Positions 11,945 through 23,726 of a DNA stretch of 64,000 nucleotides are shown one piece after another. Under the pieces are notes generated by a model. The model did no database searches and was not told the DNA's origin. It saw nothing but the letters and a program-made list of their open reading frames with translations. Position 1 is the stretch's first letter. Each line of letters opens with the position of its first letter. Origin of the DNA: Stachybotrys elegans (Eukaryota > Ascomycota > Sordariomycetes > Hypocreales > Stachybotryaceae); NCBI GenBank assembly GCA_020746835.1, contig JAGPNK010000009.1, positions 1,178,001 to 1,242,000 on the forward strand, in the 5' to 3' direction. Position numbers and translations under genes: made by a program.

Positions 11945-12508
11945 ATGTCTCTCAACAAGATCCTCCTCATTGCCGGCGCTGCTGCCGTTGCCATGGCTGC
12001 CGAGCCCCTCGCCGAGCGTGACTTGGAGTCCTGCATGTCCGCCGTCCAGGGTGCCGCCGCCATCATCGCCGACATGCCCACGCCTGAGCCCGCTGTCCAG
12101 ACCGCGCTCGCGTCCCTGGCCGCCACCGCCAGCGTGACCGCTTGCGAGATCCCCGCCGTCACCGGCGCCGCTGGCGAGGGCCTCACCTCGTACATCTCCG
12201 GCCTGGTCAGCTTCTACGCTGCTAACAGCGACTCGCTCAACGCCATCATTTCCGAGTGCAACGATGTCCCCGAGATCCAGAGCCAGCTTGCCGCCGTCCC
12301 CACCGATTTGGTTGCCTGCACCAGCCTCAGCTTTGCCGAGGTCACCGGCAGCCCCGAGCCCGAGTCCGACGAGACCTCCGGTACCGCCAGCCCTACGTCG
12401 ACCAACCCCCCTCCTGCCGAGACCCCCAACGCTGCTGCTCCCCGTGCCACCGGCGTTGCCATGGCTGCTGTGGCCATGGCTGGCCTCTTTGCTGCTCAGG
12501 CCATGTAA
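11945..12508 (+). CDS. Small secreted, probably GPI-anchored protein
   Basis: Single exon, 187 aa. An N-terminal signal peptide of about 18 residues (KILLIAGAAAVAMAA) is followed by a helical domain with four cysteines spaced across about residues 23-130, then a Ser/Thr/Pro/Glu-rich linker (SPEPESDETSGTASPTSTNPP) and a hydrophobic C-terminus (GVAMAAVAMAGLFAAQAM), the usual layout of a GPI-anchored cell-wall protein. It resembles the family labelled infection-structure-specific protein in plant-pathogenic Sordariomycetes, whose biochemical role is not known. The strongly C-biased codons suggest good expression. The anchor and secretion calls come from composition; function is not assigned. Confidence 0.8.
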   Translation: MSLNKILLIAGAAAVAMAAEPLAERDLESCMSAVQGAAAIIADMPTPEPAVQTALASLAATASVTACEIPAVTGAAGEGLTSYISGLVSFYAANSDSLNAIISECNDVPEIQSQLAAVPTDLVACTSLSFAEVTGSPEPESDETSGTASPTSTNPPPAETPNAAAPRATGVAMAAVAMAGLFAAQAM

Positions 12509-13694
12509 GCGGCTTTGGTCACGATGGAAAGCAAATGGAACCCGGAGATGGTGTAGAGCAGTACAGATGTCTTGGGCCACGAGACATGTCTTGCCTATGC
12601 CGATATACCCTTCAAGAAATTAGCCTATATAATAATGAACGTGTATTATCAGCCTTGCACATAATTTTTGTTTTCGTACATATGCTCCTCTAATGCCAAT
12701 GGCTCCCAATGCAAGTCTTGATCGTATGGACTGGGCGAAGATACGAAGATGCATCGTCTTTTGCACAGACGACAGGTACTTGTGTACCTGCCTACAGTAT
12801 GCCATAACAAGCACGTGGATCTCACGTGATGATTGGTTTGTTGAGGATGGATCCTGCTCTGTGAGGGCTTAACAGGGGGCCGGATATGTCGGGGATATAT
12901 CGGGGTGGCCAAGACTGTTGCCGTAGCCAAGTTCTGGCAAGTCTGAGGCCTGGCAAAGTCTGGACTCTGTTGTATGCTGCACCATATGTATCCGAGGGTA
13001 TAGTGGTATGGTGGCTTGCCAGCAGAGTTTGCACTGACTGCTCTTTAGTGGCCAGTCAGCATTACGTACGTGCACTGGCAAGTACCAGTACAAGTCCAAA
13101 GTTGGCCTAACAAGCTCGAGTCGCCGCGCAATAAAAGGACGTTAAAGGGGGTGTTGCACGGTATGATAGCTTGTACCTACCAACATAGAGCAGTAAATGA
13201 GCCGCTGATGCAGAGAGGAATCGTGGAGGCCAGCGCTGCGGGCAATTCACAGCCATTGAATCACCCCCGTGAAGCACACCATGTCTCACGTGACGTGCTC
13301 CTCAACAGCCTGACAGGACCCGACTTGAGGGACCCTGTACCCACTGCTGGTAGAAATCCTCACCAATTCCCAGGTACCAGGTACCCCACAGCCCATCAGA
13401 AAAGGGTCAGGTCGGACGGAACGGAACGCCAGCTGTTCCGCAGCGCATCGCATCAAATGGAATCAGAAGGACCCTCTAAAACTTACCTACATGCAGGTAC
13501 TCGTACTTCGCCAGTGACCCTTCCATTCATCCCGCCTCTTCATTCTCCATTCCCCCATTCTTTGTTCCTCCTCTTCCCGCGTCTTCTCACTCCTACAACA
13601 AAATCACTGTACTATACGATACTGTTTCCTCGCCCTTTTTTCCCCCCACCAGCCTGCACATACACCCATCTCCGTTTGCCTCACCCTGCTTGTA
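12509..13694. other. Intergenic between GPI-type protein and LETM1 gene
   Basis: About 1.2 kb, holding the 3' flank of the secreted-protein gene and the promoter/leader of the LETM1 gene. Short overlapping AGGTACC motifs occur at about 13360-13384. The stretch 13500-13690 is pyrimidine-rich. The frame of the LETM1 exon 2 is open across 13070-13811 but has no coding character there. Confidence 0.45.
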
Positions 13695-15358
13695 ATGAGC
13701 GCTTCTTCCACCATCGCTCGCCGGGCTGTGGCGAGACGCCCCTTGCTGGGCAACGGTCAGATTTACCCTTTCCCACCTGCGCGCGCACGCCGTTACTGAC
13801 ACCCGAAACAGCCAGGGCTCTCTCGCGCGCCGTCAATCCGTCTCTCATCGCCAGCCATGTCGGCCGCAACGCCCAGGTGCCGGCTCTGGCCATTCTCATC
13901 CCCCTTCGACAAATGAGCACCCAGCATCACCGACCCGACTCGCAGTCCGCAGCCCCGCCACCTGGCTTCAACATGGAGCAGGCTAAGAAACCTCTCTCCA
14001 AAGATAGCTCAGCAGCCGCCAAGAAGGACGATTCGTCCAAGTCCGGGTCTGTCGCATCGCAGCAACCAGACACGACCAAGGAAGAGGCCTCCCTGACGGA
14101 ATTGGCTGCCAAGAAGGAGGAGCTGGCTGGAAGACAGGAGGTCACCAAGAAGGAGAAAGAGGAGAAGAAGTTGACCTTGTGGGAAAAGGTCAAAAAGGAG
14201 GCGAGGCATTACTGGGACGGCAGCAAGCTTCTCGCCACCGAGATCAAGATCAGCTGGAACCTGACGCTCAAGATGGCCTCTGGATATGAGCTGACGCGAC
14301 GCGAGAACAAGCAGCTCCAGAGGACTGTCCAGGATCTGGCCCGCCTAGTCCCCTTCTCCGTCTTCATCATCGTGCCCCTGGGAGAGGCTCTGCTCCCCCT
14401 GGCCCTCCGCCTGTTCCCCAACATGCTGCCCAGCACATTTGAGGGACAAAAGTCCAAGGAGAACAAGGCGGCACTCCTGCGCAGCACTCGCAAGGAGGTG
14501 AGCGGTTTCCTGCGCCAGACCCTCCAGGAGTCGGGTCTGCCCTTGAGCCAGGCGACAGCACAGAAGGAGGAGTTTGCCAACTTCTTCCGCAAGGTGCGAT
14601 CCACCGGCGAGGCGCCCACCTCGCAGGATGTCATCAAGGTGTGCAAGATCTTCCGAGACGATCTTACGCTCGACAACCTCTCGCGACCACAGCTGGTATC
14701 CATGTGCAAGTACATGAACCTCAACTCGTTTGGAACCGACATGATGCTCCGTTATCAGATCCGCCACCGCATGCGCCAGATCAAGCGTGACGACAAGGCC
14801 ATCAGCTTCGAGGGCGTGGACAGCTTGACCGTCGCGGAGCTCCAGAACGCCTGCGCCGCACGAGGCATCCGCACCCACAGCGTCTCTCCCGCTCGCATGA
14901 GGGCAGACCTGCAGGCCTGGCTGGATCTGCGTCTCCGCGAAGGTGTGCCTTCGACCCTGCTGGTGCTGAGCAATGCCTACATGTACGGACAGGGTTCGGG
15001 CGAGGGCTCGAGCCAGGTCGACGCCCTGATTGGCGTCCTGTCGTCGATTCCCGAGGAGCTGTTCCACGAGATTGAGCTCGAGGTGCACAACGCCGAGGGC
15101 GCTGCCACTAACAAGCAGCGCCTCGAGGTGCTCAAGGAGCAGCAGGAGCTGATTGACGAGGAGAACGAGCAGCACCAGAGCCAGGGCACGGGCTTCGCCA
15201 CGCCGCGTGACGTGGACGATATTGACGAGAAGGAGGAGCGCCAGATGTCTGCCCAGGAGGCGGGTGTCGAGACGAAGCAGGCGAGCGAGATGGTGGATGC
15301 CGAGCAGGAGCAGGCTCGCGCGGTAGAGGAGGCGAAAAAGAAGGAGGAGCAGAAGTAG
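13695..15358 (+). CDS. mdm38: LETM1-domain mitochondrial inner-membrane protein (Mdm38/Ylh47 type)
   Basis: Spliced CDS join(13695..13755, 13812..15358), 535 aa. The first exon encodes a basic, Ser/Ala-rich mitochondrial targeting start (MSASSTIARRAVARRPLL), which supports this start over the long open frame upstream of the intron. The LETM1 core begins LTLWEKVKKEARHYWDGSKLL, includes the transmembrane stretch LVPFSVFIIVPLGEALLPL with the conserved Pro, and continues LRLFPNMLPSTF. The C-terminal ribosome-binding part ends in a Glu/Lys/Gln coiled coil (residues about 420-535). LETM1/Mdm38 proteins support K+/H+ exchange across the inner membrane and help insertion of mitochondrially made proteins. 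Length is usual for fungi. Confidence 0.92.
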
Positions 15359-16111
15359 ACGACCGGGAGACACTCTCCAACCCCATTCCATATGTACTGA
15401 TTCTACGGCATGTTGTTGGTTACGAAGGGAGGAGGCAAGGCACACAGTCTGTATCCTTTTATACGGGTCACAGCCCGACACGGCAAAGGGCATAGAGATC
15501 CATGGTCGACAGAATGGACCGTGGAGGTTTTAGATTCCACTTTGGCTAGACATGTATGAATACAATGTAAATTACAGTAATGCTCAGTCAATACCAGGAC
15601 CATGATGTACCTGTAGGTTATTGTTTTTTGGCATGACTCGATGAGACATGGACATGTTGGGGCTTGGTTTATTTTTATGCACGGGCTGCTTTATCCACTC
15701 TGCGTGTCCCCAAAGGTGCCTGAATGCGTCATCAGCTTGCAAGACCCTTACCATATGAGTCTACTTGGAGGCAGATGCGTGATATGGCAAAACAGCGTCG
15801 GTAGTAATTTTCATGAGACCTGAGCCTGCCCTGTAGTATACATGGCTTGATGAAAAAAGCTGAGCGTGCCATAGTCATTGTATGGCCTGAATTGGCCGAG
15901 ATATACCACCCTCAAACCTGCCGCATGCGTACCGCCCTATCGTCATGATCGCCCATGCCACAGCCACTGCCAACCCCACCACCCGCCAGCCAAGTAAGCT
16001 TCCGACAACCTCACCTTCTCTCACACACTGTCACTGTGTGTTTCAGCGCCGCCAACGCTTTCCCATTCCGCCATCCGGTGCCCGCCTCTCCCCTACGCAA
16101 CAGCATATGCC
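15359..16111. other. Intergenic between LETM1 gene and snx4
   Basis: About 750 bp, mildly AT-rich in 15540-15900. The last part (15945-16111) may be coding through an upstream in-frame exon of snx4, described separately. Confidence 0.45.
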
Positions 16112-17549
16112 ATGGCCGTCATGGAGCAGGACAACTTCTCCAATGTGTCGTGGAGCTCCGAGGCCCAGAACCTGCCCGGCGAAGGCCTCCCCTCGCGGCC
16201 CCTCGAGACGCCCCAGATCCCCTCGGCCGAGGAGGCTCCCGACGCCCACGAGAAGCTCGAGTGCATCGTAGGGTCGCCCATCAAGGAGAATGACGGAACC
16301 AAGGACGCCTTTGTCTCCTACCTCATCAGCACGACCGTACATGATCCCTCCCGCCCTATACCGCACACCCTCGGCGCTCTGCTAACCATGATTCTCCCCC
16401 TCTCGACAGTCTACCTTCCCGTCCTTCCAGCGAGACCGCTTCTCCGTGCGCCGGCGCTTCACCGACTTCGTCTTCCTGTACAAGGAGCTCACGCGCGAGT
16501 ACCCCGCCGTCGCCGTGCCGCCCATCCCGGACAAGCAGCGGATGGAGTACGTGCGCGGCGACCGGTTCGGGCAGGACTTTACGGCGCGGCGGGCGCACTC
16601 GCTGCAGCGCTTCCTGAACCGCCTGTCGCTGCACCCGCACCTGCGCCGCGCGCCCATCCTGCACAGCTTCCTCGAGAGCCCGGACTGGAACGCCACCATG
16701 CGCAGCCGCGCCAGCCGCGGCAGCACGGCCAGCGACCAGGGCGGCGCCGCGGGCGTCTTCGATAACTTCGCCGACACCTTCATCAACGCCTTCACAAAGG
16801 TCCACAAGCCCGACCGCCGCTTCCTCGAGGTCAAGGAGCGCAGCGACCGCCTCGACGAGGACCTCGGCCACATCGAAAAGGTCGTTGCCCGCGTCGCCCG
16901 CCGCGAGGCCGACCTCGAGGTCGACCTGCGCGACCTCGCCGACCAGTTCCTCAAGCTCATCACTCTCGAGCCAGGCGTCGAGCCCGCCGTCCACGCCTTT
17001 GCCGCCTCCATCGAGGACACAGCCGCCAACCTCAAGCGCCTGCGCGACGTCACCGACCAGGACTACCTCGGCTCCCTGCGCGACATGCAGGCCTACTCCC
17101 AGGCCCTCAAGAACCTCCTCAAGGCCCGCGAGCAGAAGCAGCTCGACTTTGAGCAGCTCACCGAGTACCTCAACAAGTCCACCTCGGAGCGCGACCAGCT
17201 CCAGTCGGGCCACTACGGCGCCGCTTCGGGCCCGGGAGGCTTCCTGCGCGCCAAGATCGAGGACGTCCGCGGCGTCGACCACGAGCAGGCCCGCCGCGAG
17301 CGCGCCCGCAAGCTCGAGCTCCGCGTCGAGGAGCTCACCTCCGAGGTTGAGAGCGCCCGCAACACGAGCGACATGTTCGACGACGAGGTCGTCCGCGAGG
17401 TCGCCAACTTCGAGCGCATCAAGCGCGTCGAGATGAAGGGGCAGCTCGGCGGCCTCGCCGATGCCCACGCCCAGTTCTACGGCCAGGTCATCGACATCTG
17501 GGAGCGGTACGTTCAAGAGATGGAAAAGGATGGTATTACTGCCGCGTGA
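16112..17549 (+). CDS. snx4: Sorting nexin-4 (autophagy-related Atg24)
   Basis: Spliced CDS join(16112..16336, 16410..17549), 454 aa. After an N-terminal segment with MEQDNFSNVSWSSE, a PX domain spans about residues 45-160: DAFVSYLIST, the RRRFTDFVFLYKEL basic motif that binds phosphatidylinositol 3-phosphate, and PPIPDKQ. The rest is a long helical BAR-type region with repeated DLRDLADQF, LKARE and VRGVDHEQARRERARKLEL helices, ending near EKDGITAA. Snx4/Atg24 recycles cargo from endosomes to the Golgi and supports selective autophagy (pexophagy, Cvt). The start at 16112 is chosen because MAVMEQDNFSNVSW looks like the fungal Snx4 start; a longer N-terminus through an upstream exon is possible. 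Confidence 0.92.
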
Positions 17550-18310
17550 GAGGACTCATCGCCATTCCTCGTCAAAGGCAAAAGGGTGAATTGAAACAGA
17601 GGGGGGAGGAAAAAAGAAAGAAATTAAGAACCCCGAGATTCATGGCGTTATTTTGTTATATCAGCGGCGGCCGGCGTTGAATGAGCTTTTCAAGTTTTTC
17701 ATTCCTTCATCTACTTATTCAATTTTCCTTTTCTGGAAGGCGAGGGAACTAATACGTAGCAGTGTAACGTGTATCCTTAAGGTAGAAGCCGCTCCAAGAG
17801 AGCCAAATAAAACAAGATGTGAATCACAGCCACAGAAGATCTGGTGACGGTGTTCAAGGTGAACATGTAGCCTAGCGAACGCGCCCATGCTCATATGCTG
17901 GATAGGTAGCGCAGAGTCCCAAGTCTTCTTGATGATGAAATGCGGTATACAGCCGGAGATGGACCATGTAGTAGTAGTGTTGGGGTCTTTTGATGAAATA
18001 TCCATGATAGAGTAGGTGTGTGCAGTGAGGAGAAAAGAACAACTAGTGCGAGATTGTCAGGCTTTGATCAATCACCATGATGACTGTGGTTATGGGTATT
18101 GGCTGTATCATATCTATTTATCTATTCTATAGACTCTATTAACTAGTGAATCAAGAGAAACAAGGAGAAGAGGATAAGATTTAGAAAAACATTTATAGGT
18201 ATCGTTGTAGGGATATAAAAAAAATCTATTTCCTAGCTATTTTGAGTAGCAATAGGTGTCTATAAGACAGCCTCTATACAGTAACTCGAACCAGACGAGA
18301 GTCAAACTTC
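17550..18310. other. AT-rich convergent intergenic region
   Basis: Convergent 3' flanks of snx4 and kex2. From about 17990 to 18300 the base composition becomes strongly AT-rich with many TA steps (TATTTATC, TATAAAAAAAAT), unlike the GC-rich genes on each side. No ORF. It could be a decayed, RIP-mutated element or only an AT-rich spacer. Confidence 0.5.
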
Positions 18311-20862
18311 CTACCTCCGCGTGTCGTGATAATCGTCAAAGTCCTCCTCCTCATCACTGCCGCCCGCGAAGGCATCGTATAGCTCACCTCCACGCGTACG
18401 GCGGCCCTTCTTACCGGCGGCGGTTGCCTTCTCCCCCGTGTTGAGACCCTCAGCCTCATCTTCCTCAAGCAGCTCAAATTCGTAGTCGTTGCGGGGGTTG
18501 TTGCGGAGGCGGCGTCGGCGAGCGATGTAGAAGTAGATGCCCAAACCGATACAGAAGGCCGAGATTAGGCCGATGGCACCGTAGATCCAGATCTGAGCCT
18601 TCTTGGACGCGCCAAAGGTAGGAAGCCACGAAATCCAGGAGGAGGAGGCAGGCGATGTTGTCGCCTCCTGGCCCTCGCTGGTGCTAGTCCCGGAATCTTC
18701 CTGAGAACCCGAGGTGGGCGACGGCTTGGACTCGGTAGTAGGCTTAGCAGGCTTAGTAGGCCTGTGAGGATGGTCCGTCGGGTTGGAAACGACAGGCTTA
18801 GTTGCTGAGGGCTTGGGGGGTAGACTGGCAGTGTGCGCCGCGCCGGGCACGGTGGACACAATCACATCGTGGTCGGCATCATCATCCTCGTTGGGCATGG
18901 GCAGAAGTGTAGCCTTGTCGGCATCAATGGACTCTCCCCAGAGCTTCAGGTGCCAGTCGGTAAAGGTTCCCTTGCGGTCATTCTCGTGCGTATCACGAAC
19001 AATGAGCTTCCACGTTCCGACGCCAGACTCACCCCTGGAGTGCTGTCAGCATCTATAACTGCAGGCGCATTTCGTTGCAACTTACCAGTGAACGACACTC
19101 ATGAAAGTCCAGTCGTCGTAGCCTCCCTTGTGGTCATCCGATGGTCTATCGGTAGCAATGTGGCTGATAATGCCCTCGGGGCTGACAAGATCGACACTCA
19201 GGTCGCCGCGACGCGTATGCTCAATGTTCATGGTGACAGTGACGTGCTCGATACGGGCCAGGTTGGCTTCACCAAGCATGTCCTTGGTGACCTCGAAGGT
19301 AACGGCCAGTCCTTGTTCGCCTTGAGGAATCTCCTTCTTGATGTGCAGCCAGGGCGAAAAGAACCAGGCCTGAGGCTTGACCAGGTCCCACGTCTTGGCC
19401 TTCTCCACCATGGAGTAGGCGTCAATCTTGCCGTAACCAAAGGTGTGGCTGAACTTCTTGCCAATGGCCGTGTCCTGCCACTCGGCGCTCGCGTCATCAA
19501 TGTAGGCGGCAGTCTCCATGGCGAGATACTGTAGGTCTCGCCAGGTCAGTTCAGGGCGCGCCTCCATGACGAGCGCGAAGATGCCAGCGGCAAGAGGTGC
19601 AGCCGCGGAAGTACCTCCGTGCTGGCTGGAGCAGGTGTTGGTGCCGACATCGGTAGTGTGCTAAAAAATGTGTCAACGGGTGTGGGAGGATGCGGGTGTT
19701 CCAGAGTGCTTACAATATAATCGTTGCTACCGCTGCTGTATGTTACAACAAGCTGAGCCGAGCAATGCTCCGAGTAGTATGGATGCAAGCCAGCGCGGTC
19801 CACAGCACCCACCGTGATACTGTAGATTGAGTTGGTGTATCCGTCAAAGTTGCAGTTGTCACCGTTTGAAGCACCGTTACCGCTAGCAAAGACGTAGATG
19901 GAACCCAGGCCACCTCGGCCCTGTTGGACGCCCTGAAGCATAGCGCGTTTGATCAGAACACCGGGAGCCTCCATAGACTTGCCGTCGTCCGTGGGACCCC
20001 AGGAGCACGAGTAGATGTAGTTGTCTTGGTATTTGTAGATCATGGCTTCGGCCTCGTCCTCGTCGCTGATAGGCTTTGAGAGAATACGAATGCCGGCAAT
20101 CTTGGAGTCATAGGCGACACCAATACCGCACACGTCGTTCTTGACGGCACCAACCTCGCCAGCGCACCTGGTGCCGTGTCTGTCATCGGAGAGTACGGGG
20201 GCGGGCGAAGGGTCATTGTCGTTGTAATCCCAAGAACCCTCGGCAAAGTAATTGTCCTTGAGGTCGTCGCTGTGCATGTCGAGGCCGTCATCGATGATGG
20301 CGACGGTGACGTTCTTGCCGGTGACACCATCGAGCCAGACCTGTGTCACGTTGACATCGTGGCCGACCTGGATCGAGTTGAAGAGATGCCACTGGTCCTT
20401 GAAGATGGGGTCGGCGATGTTGAGCGTCTTCATGACCTCGGACTGGCGCTGCACGGCCACGGCGTCGGATTGGCGGGAAAGGATGGAGGGGACATGGCCG
20501 GCAGGCGGATCGGGAATGATGCGCTTGTGGAGGCGCTGCTTGAGGACCTGCTTCTTGGCAAGGAGGACGCTGTCGAGGACATCGGGCTCAGCGAGGCTGC
20601 GTCTCCTCCGCCTGCGCTCCTTGATCTCTATAGAGGCAACGTCGTCAGAGGACTTGTCGGCGCGAAAAACATGGTGGTCGGTGAGGTCGGCGAGCTGGCC
20701 CTCGTGGGCGACGAAGCCGAGCCTTTGGACGACGTCTTCTGGGGAGGCGAGTGACGGGTCGATGTGGAGGACGTAGTAATCGTACTTTTCGTAGTCTCGG
20801 ACGCGAGATGCTAGAGATACAGTCGCCAGGCCGAGAAGGCCCAAGAAGGATATGGGCTTCAT
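18311..20862 (-). CDS. kex2: Kexin, Golgi proprotein convertase
   Basis: Spliced CDS complement(18311..19034, 19086..19660, 19714..20862), 815 aa. Signal peptide (residues 1-19), pro-region with a poly-Arg patch (RRRRRR, about 83-88) and a likely autoprocessing Lys-Arg at about 113-114. In the subtilase domain the triad is Asp191 (AIIDDGLD), His229 (DRHGTRCAGE) and Ser401 (GGTSAAAPL), with Asn329 in FASGNG for the oxyanion hole. A P domain follows (FFSPWLHI to WTFMSVVHWGESGVGTWKL), then a Ser/Thr/Pro-rich stalk, one membrane helix near residues 720-745 and a cytosolic tail with YEFELLEEDE, which resembles the aromatic retrieval signal of yeast Kex2. Kexin cleaves secretory precursors after Lys-Arg or Arg-Arg in the late Golgi. 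All parts are present. Confidence 0.96.
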
Positions 20863-21760
20863 GGCGGCTGCGCGAAGGGGGATGAAGGTTGGAGGGAGTT
20901 GTGAGGTTGACTGGAAGAAGGCTTGAAACTGTAAGGTGTCTTCCATGAGACATCCATGCACCTGCCCTTCCTTCCTGAGGTGCTTAGTCGTTTTGCCAAA
21001 AGGGGATGGAGGCTAAGTGGACACCTACGGAATTGAGGTACATGGGGGAGACTTGAAGCATGGCGTGCTCCAAGGTGGTGAGGCCATGTACTAGCAGGTA
21101 CTGCGCCGCGTAAGGTGGCAGGTGAGTACATGGCTTTAGCCGATACTGTGGTCTCCCTGAACCGAAAATTTGGCTGCAAGGTACTTTAATCTTGTACCTC
21201 TGGCATACTCCAGCTTCGACCCCTGTGTTATGGACATCAGGGGTCCAACTTGGGGTGTTTAGGGGCTTAAGGGGCGAGCAAACTATGAACCAACATGTGC
21301 TGCAACTCTCAGCGCTCTGTCCATTGAATGCTGGTAGGTACTGTTATTGGTGCTATTATTGTTCATGTAGCAACCTGGGCATCCCGAAAGTTACCAGCCA
21401 CTTGACGACTTGCTCAAGACGGGGAGGGTCACATGGCTCGGAAAGGGGCGCAATGAAGAAGATATCCTCATTGCATGCCAAGCGCGGGAGAATTGGCTTC
21501 TGGTCTATAACTAGTAGATGGATCTCGGCCCTTGCCTTGAATAGCGTGAATAGGCTCATTCCGCATGTCAATAGGACCGCTAGCTCCTCATTACATACGT
21601 TGTATGTCTGAACTTGTCTGGCGCCCCCTGTTTGATCTATGAAAACTGTCTACTCAGATTGATTATATATGGTAGCAACCATGGTAAAACACGCTCAACT
21701 CCAAACTCCTCCCTCTTCATCCTCAGCTTGATACGCAGCACATACTTGGCCCACATTGGG
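20863..21760. other. Intergenic: kex2 promoter and mir1 3' flank
   Basis: About 900 bp between two minus-strand genes. No coding signal. GTACC/GGTAC motifs recur around 21030-21180. Confidence 0.45.
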
Positions 21761-22772
21761 CTACGACAAGGCCTCCTCCTTGTGAATCTCTATGCTCGGG
21801 GGCGCGCCGGTGAGGGCCTTGCACTGGGCATAGATGACAAACTGAGCGCCCACCAGGCCGCACGTCATGACGATACGCGGGCCGAGCCCCGTCAGCAGCA
21901 GGCGCTTGGGCCCAAACTCCTTGGCCAGCTGGAACATCCTGCTGGTGGCGCTCTGCTTGGAGTCGCCGGCGCCCTTGTTGATGGCGGACAGCAGGGTGTC
22001 GGCCGGGTGGGAGAGGACGGCGGCGGCGACGCCAGCGGTGACGCCCGAGGCCAGCTCGACGGCCGTGGACTCGAGGTTGGTCAGGCTGGCCTTGCGGTCG
22101 GGGCCCATGGCGCGGTAGATGACCTCGTTGGCGGCCTCGTGGACGGAGAACTGGCCGACGGCGAAGGGCACCTGCTTGAAGAGGAGGGGCACGAAGCCCG
22201 AGTAGAAGCCGCGCAGGCCCTCCTCGCGGGCCATGCGCATGAAGCCCGTGGTGAGCCCGTTGGCGTAGCCGCGCTGGGAGACGAGGCGGATGCGCGTGGC
22301 CTCGAGGGGGCACAGCAGGATGTCGGCGAAGAACTCGGCCGAGGCGCTGGCCGACAGGTAGACGGCGGTGCGGTAGGGGACGGCCTCGTCGGGCCCGCCG
22401 AGCAGCGAGATGTAGCGCTTCTTGAAGTACTCGTAGCCGGCGAACTTGGCGCCGCCCTGGACGAGGTAGCCGACGGCCGTGGGACCGAAGCCCGTGAGCA
22501 GGGCCGAGGCGCCCTCCTTGGCGACGATGGAGCGGCCCGCGCCGAGCATGCCGAGCCCGCGCATGGCGTCGTCGACCTGGATGCGCGTCTTGACGACGTC
22601 GATGGGCGTGACGGCCTGGGAGGGGGTGTTTAGTATGGGGGTTAAAACTGTCTGGGATGGGGGGGGGAGGATTCGGACGCACCGCATGCGTTGACGTCGC
22701 TGCTAGAGCGCCAGCGCTGAAGAACTTGACATAGTCGCTGGTGGAAAAGTCGGGCAGCTTGCTGGAGGCCAT
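21761..22772 (-). CDS. mir1: Mitochondrial phosphate carrier (Mir1 type)
   Basis: Spliced CDS complement(21761..22615, 22683..22772), 314 aa. Three mitochondrial-carrier repeats are visible through their PxD/E signatures: TPIDVVKTRIQ, CPLEATRIRL and HPADTLLSA. The start SDYVKFFSAGALAATSTH, the LLTGFGPTAVGY motif, TRIRLVSQRGYANGL, FKQVPF and the closing GAPPSIEI are characteristic of the phosphate carrier rather than ADP/ATP or dicarboxylate carriers. It imports phosphate with protons (or in exchange for OH-) into the matrix for ATP synthesis. The pattern fits yeast Mir1 better than Pic2. No abnormality seen. Confidence 0.93.
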
Positions 22773-23710
22773 GTCGGACGGCGAGAGATGGTGATGCGAG
22801 TCAAGTGGTGGGATTGGAGCTGCAGCTGCTGAAGAATTGTCTATCTGCCCAAGCAGCAGCAGCAGCACATGCCAACTGTAAGTATGTAAAGCAGTAGAGG
22901 TAGAGGTATGTGTTTCTAGGTGCGATTGTTGTATGACGTCGTTGGCCGCTACTGCTAGTGCCCGACAGATCCGGATCGGGGACCTTGTTTTAGTTTTTAG
23001 TGATGCGTAGCCCCGGAAAAGACGAGGGCAGCCCGACATGGCTCCGAGCTTCTCGGCAGCCCAGCCCAGGGTGGTTGATTCCTCTTCACCTTTTACCTTT
23101 TGCTATCTCGGCAATCTCGCCGTCTTTCTCCCTCTCTTTTTCCCACAGGTGCCGATGGAGGGCTGCGGGATTGGCGGCAAGCATGCGAGGCCTCGTTAGC
23201 TGTGCTGATGATGCATAGCTGCATAGCTGCATACTTGCCACACATGCCTGCTTCGTCCTGCAGAGCAACTGACAACGTTGTTACAGCCACCGATAGCATA
23301 CCACGGCAAAGATCCATCGGTTCGCTGACCAATACTCGCCCACCAGCCTTATGGGCAAGGTCATGGTGGGCGGCAGGGGCCCCGATCCAATGAGCCTCAG
23401 CTGCTTGGACGTCCTCCCCAATCATCGTGTGCCATCGACATCTGCCGCCACCGCTTCATCTCACGCGCATCCATTCTATATACCGACGTGCGATTCCTAA
23501 TCATCTCTCTTGCGTATACTGACGTGTGGTTCCTAATAATCGCTCGCCGCAGTGGCCTCCGCAGTAAGACCGGATTGCTGCAGATATCAGTCCACCACAG
23601 TCTCGACCCTCGGGGATGTAGGGAGTGCCGTTATGCCGGCCATGTCGACCAATATGAGATGCTATCTGTCCCTACTGCTCGGCCTCATTGCCTGCTCGTG
23701 AATGGGTCGC

Positions 23711-23726
23711 GCACACACACACACAC
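23711..23726. repeat. (CA)n microsatellite
   Basis: About eight CA units, followed directly by a CT-rich run. Confidence 0.85.

Noticed and set aside
14345..15493. 382-aa minus-strand open frame opposite the LETM1 gene
   Set aside because: Leu/Val/His-rich shadow of a codon-biased gene with no motif; LETM1 evidence is decisive.
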